A DNA stretch of 64,000 bases from Juglans regia (taxonomy: Eukaryota; Streptophyta; Magnoliopsida; Fagales; Juglandaceae): positions 1 through 64,000 of the forward strand of contig NW_023361913.1 in the NCBI RefSeq assembly GCF_001411555.2. The letters run 5' to 3'. Shown piece after piece: positions 45,541 to 56,564 of this stretch (its first letter is position 1; the number at the start of each line of letters is the position of its first letter). A model generated the notes under the pieces. The model was not told the origin of the DNA, did not search any database, and saw nothing but the letters and a program-made list of their open reading frames with translations. The position numbers and the translations under genes were made by a program.

Positions 45541-46133
45541 CCATGCACTTGTGTTGGAGTTATAGGAGCAAGTTTGATTGTTTTTCCATCCTTTTCAAAA
45601 TTGTACATGTTCTTTAACCCATCATGGATCACCTTCCTATCAAATTGCCACGATTTTCCCAACAAAATATAGCCAGCATGTATAGGCACTACATCACAAA
45701 AGACCATATCCTGGTATTTCCTAATTGAAAAGGAAACTAGCACTTACTTATTTACCCTAACCTCCCCACAATCACTCAACCACTGCAACATGTATGGTCT
45801 AGGGCGTTTCAAGGTAGGTAATTTCAATTTCTCAATTAAAGTGGTGCTAGCCAAATTAATACAACTCCTCAAATCAATGAGCATACTACATACCTTGTTG
45901 TTGATGTGGCATCTAGTATGAAAAATGTTCTCGCTCTGCTGCTCTATATCATCCATCTTAATTTGTGTATTGAGTGCACGCCTAGTAACAAGAGAATCGT
46001 CATACTCTTCTTTCTCATACCCATTTTCAACACTAGACTCATATCGCCTCCTATCTCTCCTGCCCAATATATTTCTAATTTCCGCATCTTGATGATCCAT
46101 CCTATCCCTTACTTCACCCAACATCAAGTTCAA

Positions 46134-46620
46134 CCGCTCAAACTGTTGTTACATGGATTGCAACACAAAGGATGAGTTATCTGCTATCCCATTTGGTGAA
46201 CAGCAACTCCGGTGAGACATTGTAAAGTGCTGCACAAAAGAATGTTAGTGGAAAACCTCACACACTCCCTTACATGTTTACATTTGAATAATGGCACTCC
46301 ACTCATGTTTCACTCTTAATTGGCTTTTTCCCGATAATAGTCTCACACTCTCTTGCCTTTTATCTTAATAGTTTTCCCTCTCAAGTCTTTAAGAACTAGT
46401 TGAACTAAAATCAAGACAATGCAACCATGTATTATTCCAACCAGTAATATAGATCCAAGAAACAAGGAAGGAATAAAATAACACGAGACTCAAGGAAGTT
46501 ATACGAGGGAAAAAGTAATTATAAAACAAGATATCAACTAGAAAGATGTATTTAGCCCCTCTGATGATAAAACTCAATCAATAAACGTATTTCCTTCTCT
46601 TTGTTGTAACTATGTAACAA
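46134..46620. other. Non-coding region 5' of the gypsy remnant
   Basis: No further gag domain is recognisable. AT-rich, with no named repeat. Confidence 0.4.
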
Positions 46621-47600
46621 TATTTGAATATGCTATATTTTCTTATCTTCTTCTTCTTCTTTTTTTTTTTTTTGAATTTTCTTTTATTTTCTTTTCTTTC
46701 ATTCAAGCTAGCACTTTCATGCTTTTGTTACTTTTATTTCACTTTCTTTGAGAGAACTCGAGAGGAGGTTTCAGATAATGTTTCTGGCTGCTTTTGCCTG
46801 AATTGTTCGAAACCTTTGTAAGTAGATTCTAATGAAACTACTCTATATAAATTTTTTCCCTTTGAGTTTAGTTTCCATTGATATATTTTATGTGATTTTT
46901 CATTGAATTTTGATTAGGGGGAAGTTAGTTTGAGCATCCAAAGGTCATACTAGGTGACAGTTTAAATATTGTGTGAAACTTTGATTTATTTGATGAATTT
47001 TTTGGAAAAATATTGGTTCGATATTTTTATGGTTTAGATTTAACATGTTAACATGCAAGTAAGTTTTGCATTTATTGCATGTTAAGAGTTCTTACAAAGA
47101 GTTTTGCATGATTTTAGAAAGTTGGAAACTGGAACACAAACTTGAGGCTCACGGGCTTGTTTTGTGTTTTTATGAATGTTTACCATGTGATCCTAGGTTT
47201 TAATACTTAGAGATCAATTTCAGAACTTGAAAATGAGGTATATGATTTTAATTTTTGAAGATTTATTTCATGAAAAATTCGGATTTAGTGGTTTTATGTA
47301 AAATATGGTATTGGTTATGAAGTTAGTATGCAAGCTGATTGTGTTGGGTGATGTTTTGTGAATTCTTTGGTCTTTTATTTGTTTGTTCAAGCACGTTATT
47401 TCTTAGGATTGACTTATAAAAAATGTTAAGAGTATGTTTATGGACTTTTGGAGTCCTTGGACTTTATTGGAAAGGAAATAGTCCAAGTGCATAAAAAAGT
47501 TGTTTGAGATTTGGTGTTTTAACATTTTCTTAGCTTGAAGAGTTCATGCTTTTTGTGAAATGTATATTTTGTGATCTTAGTATGATTCTTTAAAACATAG

Positions 47601-50600
47601 TGCGACACCCTCAGCCCCAGCTTGGGATTGGACTATGACTGAAGTGTCGGGATATGTAATTCAAGACTACATACCCCCATACATGACAGTCATGATGCAA
47701 TGCACCTAATGATCTAGCAGTATGCAATAAATCGCAGCGGAAAAATTTTCTTAACTTCATAAGACTAGTGGTAATATAATAACATGGTACCGAAGTGTAA
47801 GAATCCCAAAAGTTGTAAATTTCATCATAGTACTTCCAAAATAGACATTGTTTTCAAAAGTCTCCCAAACAAGGGACCATCAAAAGTTGATTTCACAAAA
47901 ATCTGAGTCATTTCTTTTTCTATCACTATATCCATGGTCCCTTTTTCCAAAATACAATTTTACAAGGCCATCCCTATTCGACCTTGTCTTTGTTCAAAAT
48001 TATCCTTAGGTCCTTGAAGAGCTACAACACTTCAATGATGAATTGGTCAGCAGCTTCTAGCCTATCTACTCAGGATAGCTTCAATGAGCTATCATGGCCC
48101 TTCGGGGTCTCCTTGACTATCTTGGGAACTGGTCTCTTGCATTTCCACATGATCGTTCTCTTATAGTCCTGTAACAACTTCTACCATTCTGGGTGGAGAA
48201 TGGTAGTGGAAACAGCCACAGTGAGATTTCGAGAAATCTTAGTAAGTTAACAAGCAACATACAATAGATAACATAAGCATATAAGAGTAAACCATAATGA
48301 ATGCACGGACATGTACTTTGACATAAACCTTGACTTATGCAACATCAACTTTTTCAAAATAACGTGTAACCGAAATCTTTAAACCTCTTTTAGAAAACGT
48401 CTTTCCATCTTTTCATTCCTAGTTCTTAAACATATAACATATCATATCAGCTCAAGTTCTTGGTCATTCACATATCATATCATATCATAACATGTCATAT
48501 CTTGTTGTATCATGTCATAACATGTCATATCTTGTCAGGATAAAGATTGAGAAAGAGTTCAGTATGTCCAGTTTATCATGTCATAACATGTCATATCTTG
48601 TTGTATCGTAGAGTTCAGTGCCTTAATCATTCTTATAACTTATGGTTGGAAATCTCATGGCTCCCCTATGCACTATGTGTTCCCAGTTAGTTACTGCATC
48701 ATCCAACGACCCACTTGACTGTGGTGACTATGTCATATTCTTTAGCATACGTATTATTACAGTTTGCATATTTCGGCTTCACTGTATGGCACCCACTAGC
48801 TTTAGGTGCAATCCCGCTCTGGTATCCTTTCCACAAGGATCCATTCGAGGTTCATCGACCCAGGGGACTACCATTCTATTTGAAACACTCTAGAGTGGAC
48901 AGAGGTGTTCCACTAGGGCATCCCTCATCCTAGCATTTGAGGTCATGACAGAACTTTTACTGACTCATTTTCTTGAAAACGGTGCACAAACCCAATGCAT
49001 GTGGCATGGACTTATGATGCTTTGTTCCTTTCATGGATCATGTAATCATGTATGCCAAGATTCATGCAATCATACAAACAATTACATCCTGTGTTACAGT
49101 TTGAAAATATTAGAACATGCGAATATTTGATTTACCCATTTCAAACAATGGCATTCAACGATTAACAAAGGGTAAAATCGATTCACAACATCATTCACTA
49201 TACTTGGCCGGAACATATAGTACTTGAAAGCATGATTTTACAAAAGTAACATGGACTTATAACATCTAACATGTTCGGTGTAACATCATCAAGCAACATG
49301 GCAACATAGTCATATAGATCCAAACAAAATGCATGGTATTACTAGAGATTTCATTCAACCAATGATGAATATGGCAACCCATAGGTAGGTAAAATCAAGT
49401 ATATAACATGATAAGATATTTTGTCCAATCAAATATCAAGCAAATGCAAGTTCACTCATCATATACACATATTATCCAAGAGTAGGTTGAAGGTCTACTT
49501 ACAAAAATCTAACAAATGCAAATACCAAGCTGAAAATATAATTCAAAGATCATTAGCCAAGGTCATATGAAAAACTCAAATCGTATTGGTGAGTGTGTGA
49601 ATCGTGTATGTAGCTTTTGAGGTCCGTCCATATGGTAAGAGAACTCCAACACTTTAGGGCTTCTCAAAACCGAAACTCCATGTAAGAATAAACCTTAACT
49701 TTTCTAAGTGTAATGGTCGTGGCTCTCCTTCCTTTTCAAAGTTTCATCTTTTATTTTCTCAAGGCAAATGGTGTTCGGGCCCCTTTCTCCCCTTTGAAGA
49801 GAAACCCTAGCTTTTCTTGAGTGAGTGCGTGTGTGTGGGAGTTCGTGGGCATGTAAAACCCTTGAAGTTTGAAACTCTCTTTTTCTTTGGCCGTGTGTGT
49901 GAGTGTAAGAAACAAGCAAATGGTTCTTACCCCATGTGCTTATCCTCCGTAGGTGGCATTGGTACTCCTTGGTAAGTTAGAAATGATGGTTGGAGTAAGA
50001 TGGTTGGCGTGTGGGTAATGTTTGGTTGGAGAGAAAGTGATGGAAAATGGGAGAGAATGGTGGCCATGTATCATTAAGAGAAATCTGAAAATGACCAAAG
50101 GACTTTGCACATTTGGTTCCCACCTTCTTATAGGAGTCCCCCCCCAAAATGAATACCAAGAGCCTTGGTGCATGGTTGTCATTTGGCTCCTTGACCGAAA
50201 TGTCCCTTCATCTCCCTCATAATAGGATTGTGTTGGAAGACTAAAGGTCTTCTAGGACAAGTGGCATATGGCCTCTCCAATCTGAAACCCTAATTCCCTT
50301 GGTGGAAAAAAGGTAAATCTCAAAATCCTAAATCAATCTTGAACCACTACATGTGTGCATGTTTGCCATGTGGCAAGTGGGGTGTGTGCGCGCATGTGGC
50401 TTGCTGAAAACCCTTTCCCATCCCCAAGAAGATCTCTTCTCTTCCCTACTTGTGTAGGTGGCGTGTGCCTCTTGGCATGCCCTTGGCATCTCCCCTTGCA
50501 CTTCCCTTCATAAAGATTCTTCTAGAATCTAGGTGCATGCCTTTCCATGAGTCTCTTCCCCTTCCCAAGCAAAATCTCTTGAAACTCTAAGACCCTTCCT

Positions 50601-51284
50601 CCATGTCTGACAAGAGTCAACCAAGATGGTTGGCTTGCATGTGGGGCGCATATTCCCCATGGCCAAACCGTAGAAGTCCCTAGTATTTGTGCCATCTAAT
50701 TTGTAGTGCTCCTAGTTGCCTCTTTGTGTTCTCAAATCATTACCAACTTCTTGAAACTTGCCAAAATCCCATGGGTGGCATGTAGGCTCTTGGATTCACT
50801 AACACCCTAATCTTCTCTCACTCCCCTTGCCTTCTTTCACGTCCAGATTCAAAGTGACCTAGAAGTGAGTTGTGCATATGAGACACGTGACATATGGTTG
50901 GTGGGAGTGGTGTGTTCCCTATGTGTGGCCGAATCCTTTCTCTTGTCCCATCCTCTTACCTCATTCTAGAACCCTTGTGCATGTTGGCCAAGTGTCACGT
51001 GTTGCTACTTTCCTAGGTTTCCAAGGACAAGCTTCTAGAAAACCAAAAGATCTTCCTTTGCCACGTGGTCCCACCATCTAAACCTTAGAGTTCAACTTAG
51101 GGTTTTCAAGCCCTAATATCTTGCTAGTGGCCAAAATCTACTATGGGGGCTTTCATGCCTAATGCACCAATGTCCAAAAATTTAAAAATATATTTAAGCA
51201 TTATCTACCATCTTGCATGGCCTAACAACTATACATAACCTATTAATAAAAATATGAAGACTTGGCTAAGTCCAGGATGTCACA
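47601..51284 (-). mobile_element. Solo LTR (minus orientation), 3684 bp
   Basis: On the minus strand it starts TGTGACATCCTGGACTTAGC and ends GGGGCTGAGGGTGTCGCA. Perfect 5-bp duplication CATAG (47596-47600 and 51285-51289). No internal domain. A CATATCATATCATAACATGT array lies at 48465-48610. A donor-like TTTTT|GTAAGTAGACC is on the minus strand at 49501. The acidic terminal frame seen in other LTRs of this window is not evident here, so this is a different LTR family. Confidence 0.9.
48465..48610. repeat. Tandem CATATCATATC/CATAACATGTCATATCTTG repeat
   Basis: Short imperfect units. The 24-25 bp segment CATGTCATAACATGTCATAT recurs at about 48522 and 48578. Located about 0.9 kb from the LTR 3' end on the minus strand. 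Confidence 0.75.
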
Positions 51285-52345
51285 CATAGGATGTGATTTT
51301 AAGTATTGCACAAATCGTTTTTAGAATGAAAGTTGAAGTTGAAAAAATTGCAACAAGAATCAAGGAATTTAGCCTTAGTATGTTTCGGCCTAAGCATAGT
51401 TCTTATAGTTGTGATGTATTTTAAAATTTTCTGATTAGATATTTTGATTTACGACAAATTTTACATGAGAAATGTAAATTTTGGTGAGTTTTGGAGTTAG
51501 GATGCAAAATCCTTAATTTTAGAGGTAAAATGGTCATTTTCCCACAAGTAGATGGGTAAAATGGTGATTTTGCCATAAGTTAGTATTTTATGTTTCGAAA
51601 TATTTTAGTGAGAATTTTTTAACTTTTAGAAATATCTCCTTTCAGTTCATGATATTTTGTGCAACTTTTCGTCACGCTACAGTCACTATAAGTTGGCCTC
51701 CAACTTACTTTGAGAATACTTTTGTATGTATGGTGGTAAAAAACCATCATTCATGTTTGTTATGCTTATATACACATTATGTTACGCCATGTCTTGATTT
51801 CATTTAATTACATACTTGTCTGATATGCATTATATTATGTCATGTCATGATTTAATTTCAGTTCATACTTATCTATTACACGTTATACCATGGCATGCCA
51901 TGTTTATCTATTACATGTCACGTCATGTTATGATATGTCATCTGTCACACTATCATTTATTTAATATCACCTCATGTTACATGCATGGAGTATGCCATGA
52001 AAAATAGTATTTTTAAGTCAATCAAGTCTTTATGTTCATCACGACTTCCAGTACTTGTGTTGTTACAGACCTTTTAGACAAATACTGTGACTTTTGGACG
52101 TCAGTTATGATATGATTATGAAGTATACTTATGTTATTTTGGGATATTTCTTATCTGGTGCATAGTATTGCTCAAGAAAAAAATTATTCGCTGCGAATAT
52201 TGCATATTGCTAAAAGCATGCCAGGTGCATTGCATCTTTATCTGTCATGAATAGAGGCAGGTAACCTTGTGTTGCATGTCTTGCTACTTCAGAGTCCACA
52301 AAATCCCAAATAGAATCTGGGGGCGTCATCGATAATAATAAATTT

Positions 52346-52684
52346 CATGGGCATCGGGATGAGTTCACTCTTCATTACGATCAGTATATGATGCAACATA
52401 TAATTTTATGAGATCATAATTGATGTTAGACTCTTATTACAATACACATATTTTATAGATATAAAGTCATTAGAATATGAGAAACAACAAACTTAAGGAA
52501 TACATTATATAAAATAACATTATCAATCTTTTAGAAAGGCAATGGAAAGACCTTGAGCCTGCATGATGATGAATCTTTAAGTTTGATCTATTTACTTTAT
52601 TTATTGAACTTCGCTCTTGCATATAATTTGTAAATATTAGTAAGAGAAAATTATAAAATATGACACATAAAACAAGTCATTTAC
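52346..52684. other. CACTA intron or spacer, no gene
   Basis: AT-rich. On the minus strand it follows a GTAAAT donor after the 52685-52930 exon. No domain seen. Confidence 0.4.
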
Positions 52685-52930
52685 CTTATATGCAGGATCC
52701 TCAAACATGTCACAAAATGTTTTCCAATCTGAAGGTCGAACATCCTAAAAAGGATGTTGGTGTGCCTCGTCCTTGTTCTCGAACTTATTGTAATGCTCAT
52801 GACATCTCACCTTATATTTACAAAATGCATTACACATAAACTCAATAACCGTCATATGCTCCTCTCTTAGGCCAAAATTCAATTTGAAGTCATTTAAAAA
52901 AATATATATATATGAACAAATCATTGGCAT
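52685..52930 (-). pseudogene. CACTA Ptta/En/Spm-type protein exon
   Basis: The minus-strand frame reads DFKLNFGLREEHMTVIEFMC, YKVRCHEHYNKFENKDEAHQ and, after a stop at about 52745, DVRPSDWKTFCDMFEDPAYK followed by a GTAAAT donor. The (Y/R)RxRCHxHFxKxxDxEEAxxxPP...DVxxxxWxxLCDxF pattern is typical of plant CACTA-associated proteins. It belongs with the coiled-coil C-terminus at 38239-38520. Confidence 0.7.
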
Positions 52931-53559
52931 ATTCTATATCTTGCATACACGTTAAATAATTTCAGAAATCAATTAAACCTTACCAAATAAGGCTTCTTGA
53001 TAAAAATTTTGACATATTGGGGGACTTTATTCCATGAACTCATAGCCAAATGTGCATAGTTCGTGTAAGAGCACCCACATGCGAAGCAAGCCAAGCCTCT
53101 GGTTCTCCTTCACCTCTGGTATGTTTGCTAGGAATGTTAACCTTAATCTTGCCCACTTTAGGATATTTTTCCAATGTCACCCCCTAGTAGTGCCTCAACC
53201 TCGATGAGATTGTATAGTTAGCTCTAAATAAAATCATATTTATTGTAGAAACGAAGGAAATGATAGTTAGAAAGTATTTAATATATATGATTTACCTTAA
53301 TTGAAACAAAATTATTATCAGATTTTTACCTTTAAATGTAGGGTTAATCTCCAGTGGCGAGTCAATCGGAGAGGTAGGAGTGGGTAGAGATGGGATGCAA
53401 ACTTCCTTCCACTTAGGTGTCATGATTTCAAAACCCTGATACATTCATCACATAAAGGATTTGTCATCAAGTTACATGTGAACACAAAATACGTCATTCA
53501 TCCATATCAGTTTCAGTTGACCATTCGCCCTCATCATCTGCATATACTTTAGATTAGTC
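52931..53559. other. CACTA inter-exon sequence, decayed
   Basis: Minus-strand introns and exon scraps between the TnpD-like and Ptta-like parts. No continuous domain was recognised. Confidence 0.4.
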
Positions 53560-54587
53560 AACATTTTCTCGGCTATTGCATCAACAATTTTAGCCTCAAT
53601 ATCTTCCCTATGTGTTGGAGTCATGTGATGGAGTCATCTCATACTAGCTCAAATCCACAAAGAAGTTAAAATCAGGTTGACTCTCTTGGTATGCTTCTTA
53701 AGTAGAGGGACCATCTTTTTTTTTATCTTGTCCCTTCACCTCAGGTAGAACATCATATATAATATTTGGAGAAAATCTTTTTACCACTCGCTATTGATTT
53801 CCTAACTCAAGATCATCTAAGCAAAATACTTGAGATACTTGGGAAGCCAAAACAAAAGGATCATCATCATACCATTTTTGTGCACCCCCTTTCGAGGATT
53901 GCTTAAATCCCACCAATCACACTTAAACAGTTATACCACAAGTTTCCCAAATATTTCAAGTCATTTATATCGACAATAATCTCATAGAAATCAATGTTTT
54001 ATCCGTCACAACTTCTTTTGACTAAGACACCACTATTTTGTATTTTTCTATAACGTTTGTGATCCATTGTGTGATACATATTTTCCCAAGAAATACACAC
54101 AAAATATCAAACTGTGTGTCTCAATGGGCCATGCGCCAATATATATAGTTGGTCCAAGATATTATTTGGATTACTCGCATGCATTTATACAACCTACATA
54201 TTGAAGAAATTAAAAACATACAAAAAATAAACAATCATAATATAAAAGTCGTAATTCAAACCTCGCATCTATAATGTCATTACTAGTTGTTGAAACCATT
54301 TCGGGAACTCTTCTTCATATTTCTAGTTTATATCATTTAATACTTATTATTTGACCACGTTAATATGATCACTGAAATTGAAGATTACCAAATAATTTAT
54401 AATCTTATTTTTTTAAAGGAGATTACAATATTAATTAACAAATAATCACAACTTACTTTAAGTGGCTCTCTATCTTAAGGTAATTGTTTAGCACGTACCA
54501 TTGAGTTTTTTCAAACTCTCTTCCACACAAATCATAACCACGCTCCCCATGAACTGATAGAATTATTAATGTCACCGCACCGTAACA
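53560..54587 (-). pseudogene. CACTA transposase (TNP2/TnpD) C-terminal region with DUF4218/DUF4216 remnants
   Basis: Reading the minus strand from 54587: CGREFEKTQWYVLNN-like sequence and NYLKIESHLK, then a recognisable intron (GTAAGTTG ... TTTCAG, about 54360-54455), then KYEEEFPKWFQQLVMT. These match the DUF4218 end (QWYVLNNxxEIxPYL...EFPxWF). A DUF4216-like segment follows: YRKIQNSGVLVK, IDFYEIIVDINDLKYLGN and PFVLASQVSQVFCLDD (about 53810-53860). Several stops. The N-terminal catalytic half would lie past the Tekay insertion, outside the window. Confidence 0.7.
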
Positions 54588-55219
54588 TGTAACATCCCGT
54601 ATTTTAGTGTATTTTTATTGAAGGATTATTTTTATGTTATTCAAAAAATTATTCTTTTGTTTTAAAATTACTGGATTTTAATTGGGTTATTTTTAGGATT
54701 TTTAATTTGATGAAAATTATTTTTATGTGCTTTTTAATATTTATTTATTGTTATGCATTTAAATTGCTTTTAATATTTAAATTAATTACTGGGTGATTTA
54801 ATTATCTCAATTTGACTTTACCATTACGTTTAAATTATTTTATTTAATTTGTGGTTTTAAAATCGTTTCCGTTAGATCATTTTCGTGACCCAAGTTATGA
54901 GGATTGTACCTCATTTCTTTTCCCCTATTTTTCTTTTCCTCCTTTTCTTTTCTTTCTTTTCTTTTTCTTCTCCCAGTATTTTCCTTTCCCGCGCGCCGCG
55001 AAGCCTAGCCCCCTCCCTCTCTCTTCCGTCTGTTTCTTTCTCTTCCACCCAGCGCCGCCGTGCGCCTCCCGTGACCAACACCGCCCCTTCCGTTCCCCTC
55101 CCCATCGGCCGGCGACCATTCCCCGGGAATCTCAGCTCCTACCTCGCCGCCGTTAGCCTCCACGCGCAACACCCTGCCGCGGCCTTCACTTCCTTCGCGC
55201 GCCGCCGTCGCTCAACCTC

Positions 55220-55672
55220 TGTTATGGACGGAAGACGTGCTGGAGTGGAAGAATGACAGTTTGGTTATGGGCATTGTGGCAAGGTGCAGACGAAGGAAGG
55301 CTGGCCTGAGATGCATAAGAACTGAAATAGAAGGTCGTTAAGAGCAGTTAGTTGATCCTGAGCAATTACACACGGCGTCGTATGATGTATAATTCGTTTC
55401 AGTCTTAAATAGAACGTTGTCGTTTAATGTCTTTCTTCTTATTAATTGTAAACACAGTCGTTTCATTTACAAGAATTGTAATAAGTGTTGTCTAAACACT
55501 GTCGTTTTGTTCAAACAAATACTATAAATAGAAGAAACGGAGGGAAAACAGAGGAGAACAATTTCATACAATTGCAGACTTCTTCCTTCTTCTTCATCTT
55601 CATTCTTCTTCTCTTCTCTTCGTACATTCTGGAGAGTGACTTCTCGAACAAGTCAAGCGTGGGTCCATTACA
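55220..55672 (+). repeat. 5' LTR of the Reina-like element
   Basis: Begins TGTTATGGACGG and ends GGGTCCATTACA. TATA element ACTATAAATAG at 55521-55531, so transcription should start about 30 bp later. Confidence 0.95.
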
Positions 55673-55673
55673 G

Positions 55674-55685
55674 TTGGTATCAGCC
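55674..55685 (+). promoter_or_regulatory. Primer binding site, overlapping the gag start region
   Basis: TTGGTATCAGCC directly after the LTR matches the tRNA-iMet complement over TGGTATCAG. The gag ATG follows at 55686, so the leader after the LTR is only about 13 nt. Confidence 0.75.
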
Positions 55686-56564
55686 ATGGCAGAAGGGACA
55701 CGTTCATATGCTCAAATAGTAGATTCAATGAATCATTTACGTCAACAACAAGAACGTCAGCAAAAGCAGATCGAAGATGCGATTTGTTTATTGTTGCAGC
55801 AGCAAGAAGCGGCAAGATTGGAAAGAGAAACACAGGACAAGAAAATTCAAGAGGTTTTACAACAGGTCTCTAAGATTTCTTGTCACAATTCTGAAGATCC
55901 TGGTAATATACGTCAAGATAATCACGATCAACAATTCAGGCACAGACATGAAGATATGGAGAATGACACAGGGGATGTGAACCAAAGAGAGATTGTAAAC
56001 AGAGGCTTTGCCAGGGGTATTAAATTGGATTTTCCTAGATTTCGTGGTGGTAATCCATCACCATGGATCTATTGTGCGAACCAGTACTTCATGTATCACC
56101 AGGTTCCTCCTGGTCAACGTATTTTCATTGCTTCTTTCCACATGGATGATGAAGCCTTGATCTGGTTCCAGGATGCTAGTGAGGCTGGAACGTTTCTGTC
56201 TTGGGAGGACTTCATCAAGGCTGTTCAGATCCGTTTTGGATCTACTCCATATGATGATCCTATGGAGTCACTTACTCGACTCAAACAGGTTAGTACAGTT
56301 AATGATTACAAATCTGAGTTTGAGATTCTTTCCAATCGTATTAGAGGCTTGTCTGAGAAAAACAAGTTGAGCTGTTTTTTGAGTGGCCTGCGAGATGAGA
56401 TCAGATTACCTGTTAGGATGTTGAATCCTTTATCCTTGAATGATGCCTTTGGTTTAGCTAAAATTCAAGAACAGTATGTGGTGAGTATAAGGAAACCTTG
56501 GAGAAATTCACTTACTGATTCGAGTAAGTTTAGTCCAGAGTCGAATTTGTTAAAATCTGGATAG
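55686..56564 (+). CDS. Gag of the Reina-like chromovirus, ends at an in-frame UAG
   Basis: 292 residues from the ATG at 55686. Residues 10-70 form a Gln/Glu-rich coiled coil (QQQERQQKQIEDAICLLLQQ). From about residue 110 a retrotransposon Gag capsid domain follows: GIKLDFPRFRGGNPSPWIYC, PPGQRIFIASFHMDDEALIW, IKAVQIRFGSTPYDDPMESL and FEILSNRIRGLSEKNKLSCF. The TAG at 56562-56564 comes before the zinc knuckle; the frame continues without shift into pol. The family usually makes one Gag-Pol protein, so the TAG is either a recent CAG-to-TAG mutation or a read-through signal. The ATG was chosen because it is the first after the inferred transcript start. Confidence 0.85.
   Translation: MAEGTRSYAQIVDSMNHLRQQQERQQKQIEDAICLLLQQQEAARLERETQDKKIQEVLQQVSKISCHNSEDPGNIRQDNHDQQFRHRHEDMENDTGDVNQREIVNRGFARGIKLDFPRFRGGNPSPWIYCANQYFMYHQVPPGQRIFIASFHMDDEALIWFQDASEAGTFLSWEDFIKAVQIRFGSTPYDDPMESLTRLKQVSTVNDYKSEFEILSNRIRGLSEKNKLSCFLSGLRDEIRLPVRMLNPLSLNDAFGLAKIQEQYVVSIRKPWRNSLTDSSKFSPESNLLKSG

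Larger units (their letters stand above)
43734..46133 (-). pseudogene. Ty3/gypsy pol remnant with internal deletion (minus strand)
   Basis: From 46133 downward: a linker with RRDRRRYESSVENGYEKEEY; a protease-like domain (HINNKVCSMLIDLRSCINLA, with LIDLRS where DSGS/DGGS is usual; LQWLSDCGEVRVNK, stop at 45744-45746, VSFSIRKYQDMVFCDVVPI); a Lys/Glu-rich low-complexity linker (45119-45540); and the pre-RT segment (YEVVFPSSMFSGLPPIREIE, FVPGATIPNRPFF). RT and most of RNase H are deleted, and the frame resumes at 44912 with the RNase H end (FVVDALARMYV) and the integrase HHCC region (FGKFYKLDWYLFRENRFFMP). A 45-bp tandem expansion follows. 44084-43734 is the C-terminus with NDGNHGGPSLKDPLQLPDGP and ITRSRAKKINEAM. 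Clade not certain (chromovirus-like C-terminus). Confidence 0.8.
46621..52345 (+). mobile_element. Probable long LTR (plus), split by a solo LTR
   Basis: 46621-47600 and 51290-52345 read as one AT-rich chromovirus-LTR-like sequence. There is an exon-like stretch (about 46720-46817) ending at CCTTT|GTAAGTAGA, then AT-rich sequence with TAAAATGGTCATTTTCCCAC and TAAAATGGTGATTTTGCC near-repeats, and a CATGTCATG-type degenerate array (51780-52000). A poly-T run lies at about 46657-46672. Ends were not defined and no duplication was found, so the boundaries are approximate. Confidence 0.4.
37050..54587 (-). mobile_element. CACTA (En/Spm) transposon, minus orientation, with multiple insertions; right end outside window
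   Basis: The low-coordinate terminus reads CACTACAACAAAAATAAGAT at 37050, the classic CACTA end, followed by about 1 kb of subterminal ATTCGAAC/GGGACGAAATT repeats in both orientations. Minus-strand coding remnants typical of CACTA lie at 38239-38520, 52685-52930 and 53560-54587. Material between 38600 and 52400 is mostly other elements. The other terminus is not in the window, because the Tekay element at 54588 cuts the transposase region. The span includes all nested insertions. Confidence 0.75.

Noticed and set aside
54851..55256. Overlapping frames of 101 and 123 codons in C/T-rich sequence
   Set aside because: They lie in the GC-rich part of an LTR and run into the nested element; lack of A residues explains the open frames. 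Similar frames at 12098-12463, 25408-25871, 33053-33280 and 40053-40355 were rejected as independent genes for the same reason.
55485..55685. Extended Gag start inside the 5' LTR
   Set aside because: The frame is open there, but the TATA element at 55523-55530 places the transcript start after about 55550, the extension starts at a non-ATG codon, and the same stretch is in the 3' LTR. ATG at 55686 preferred.
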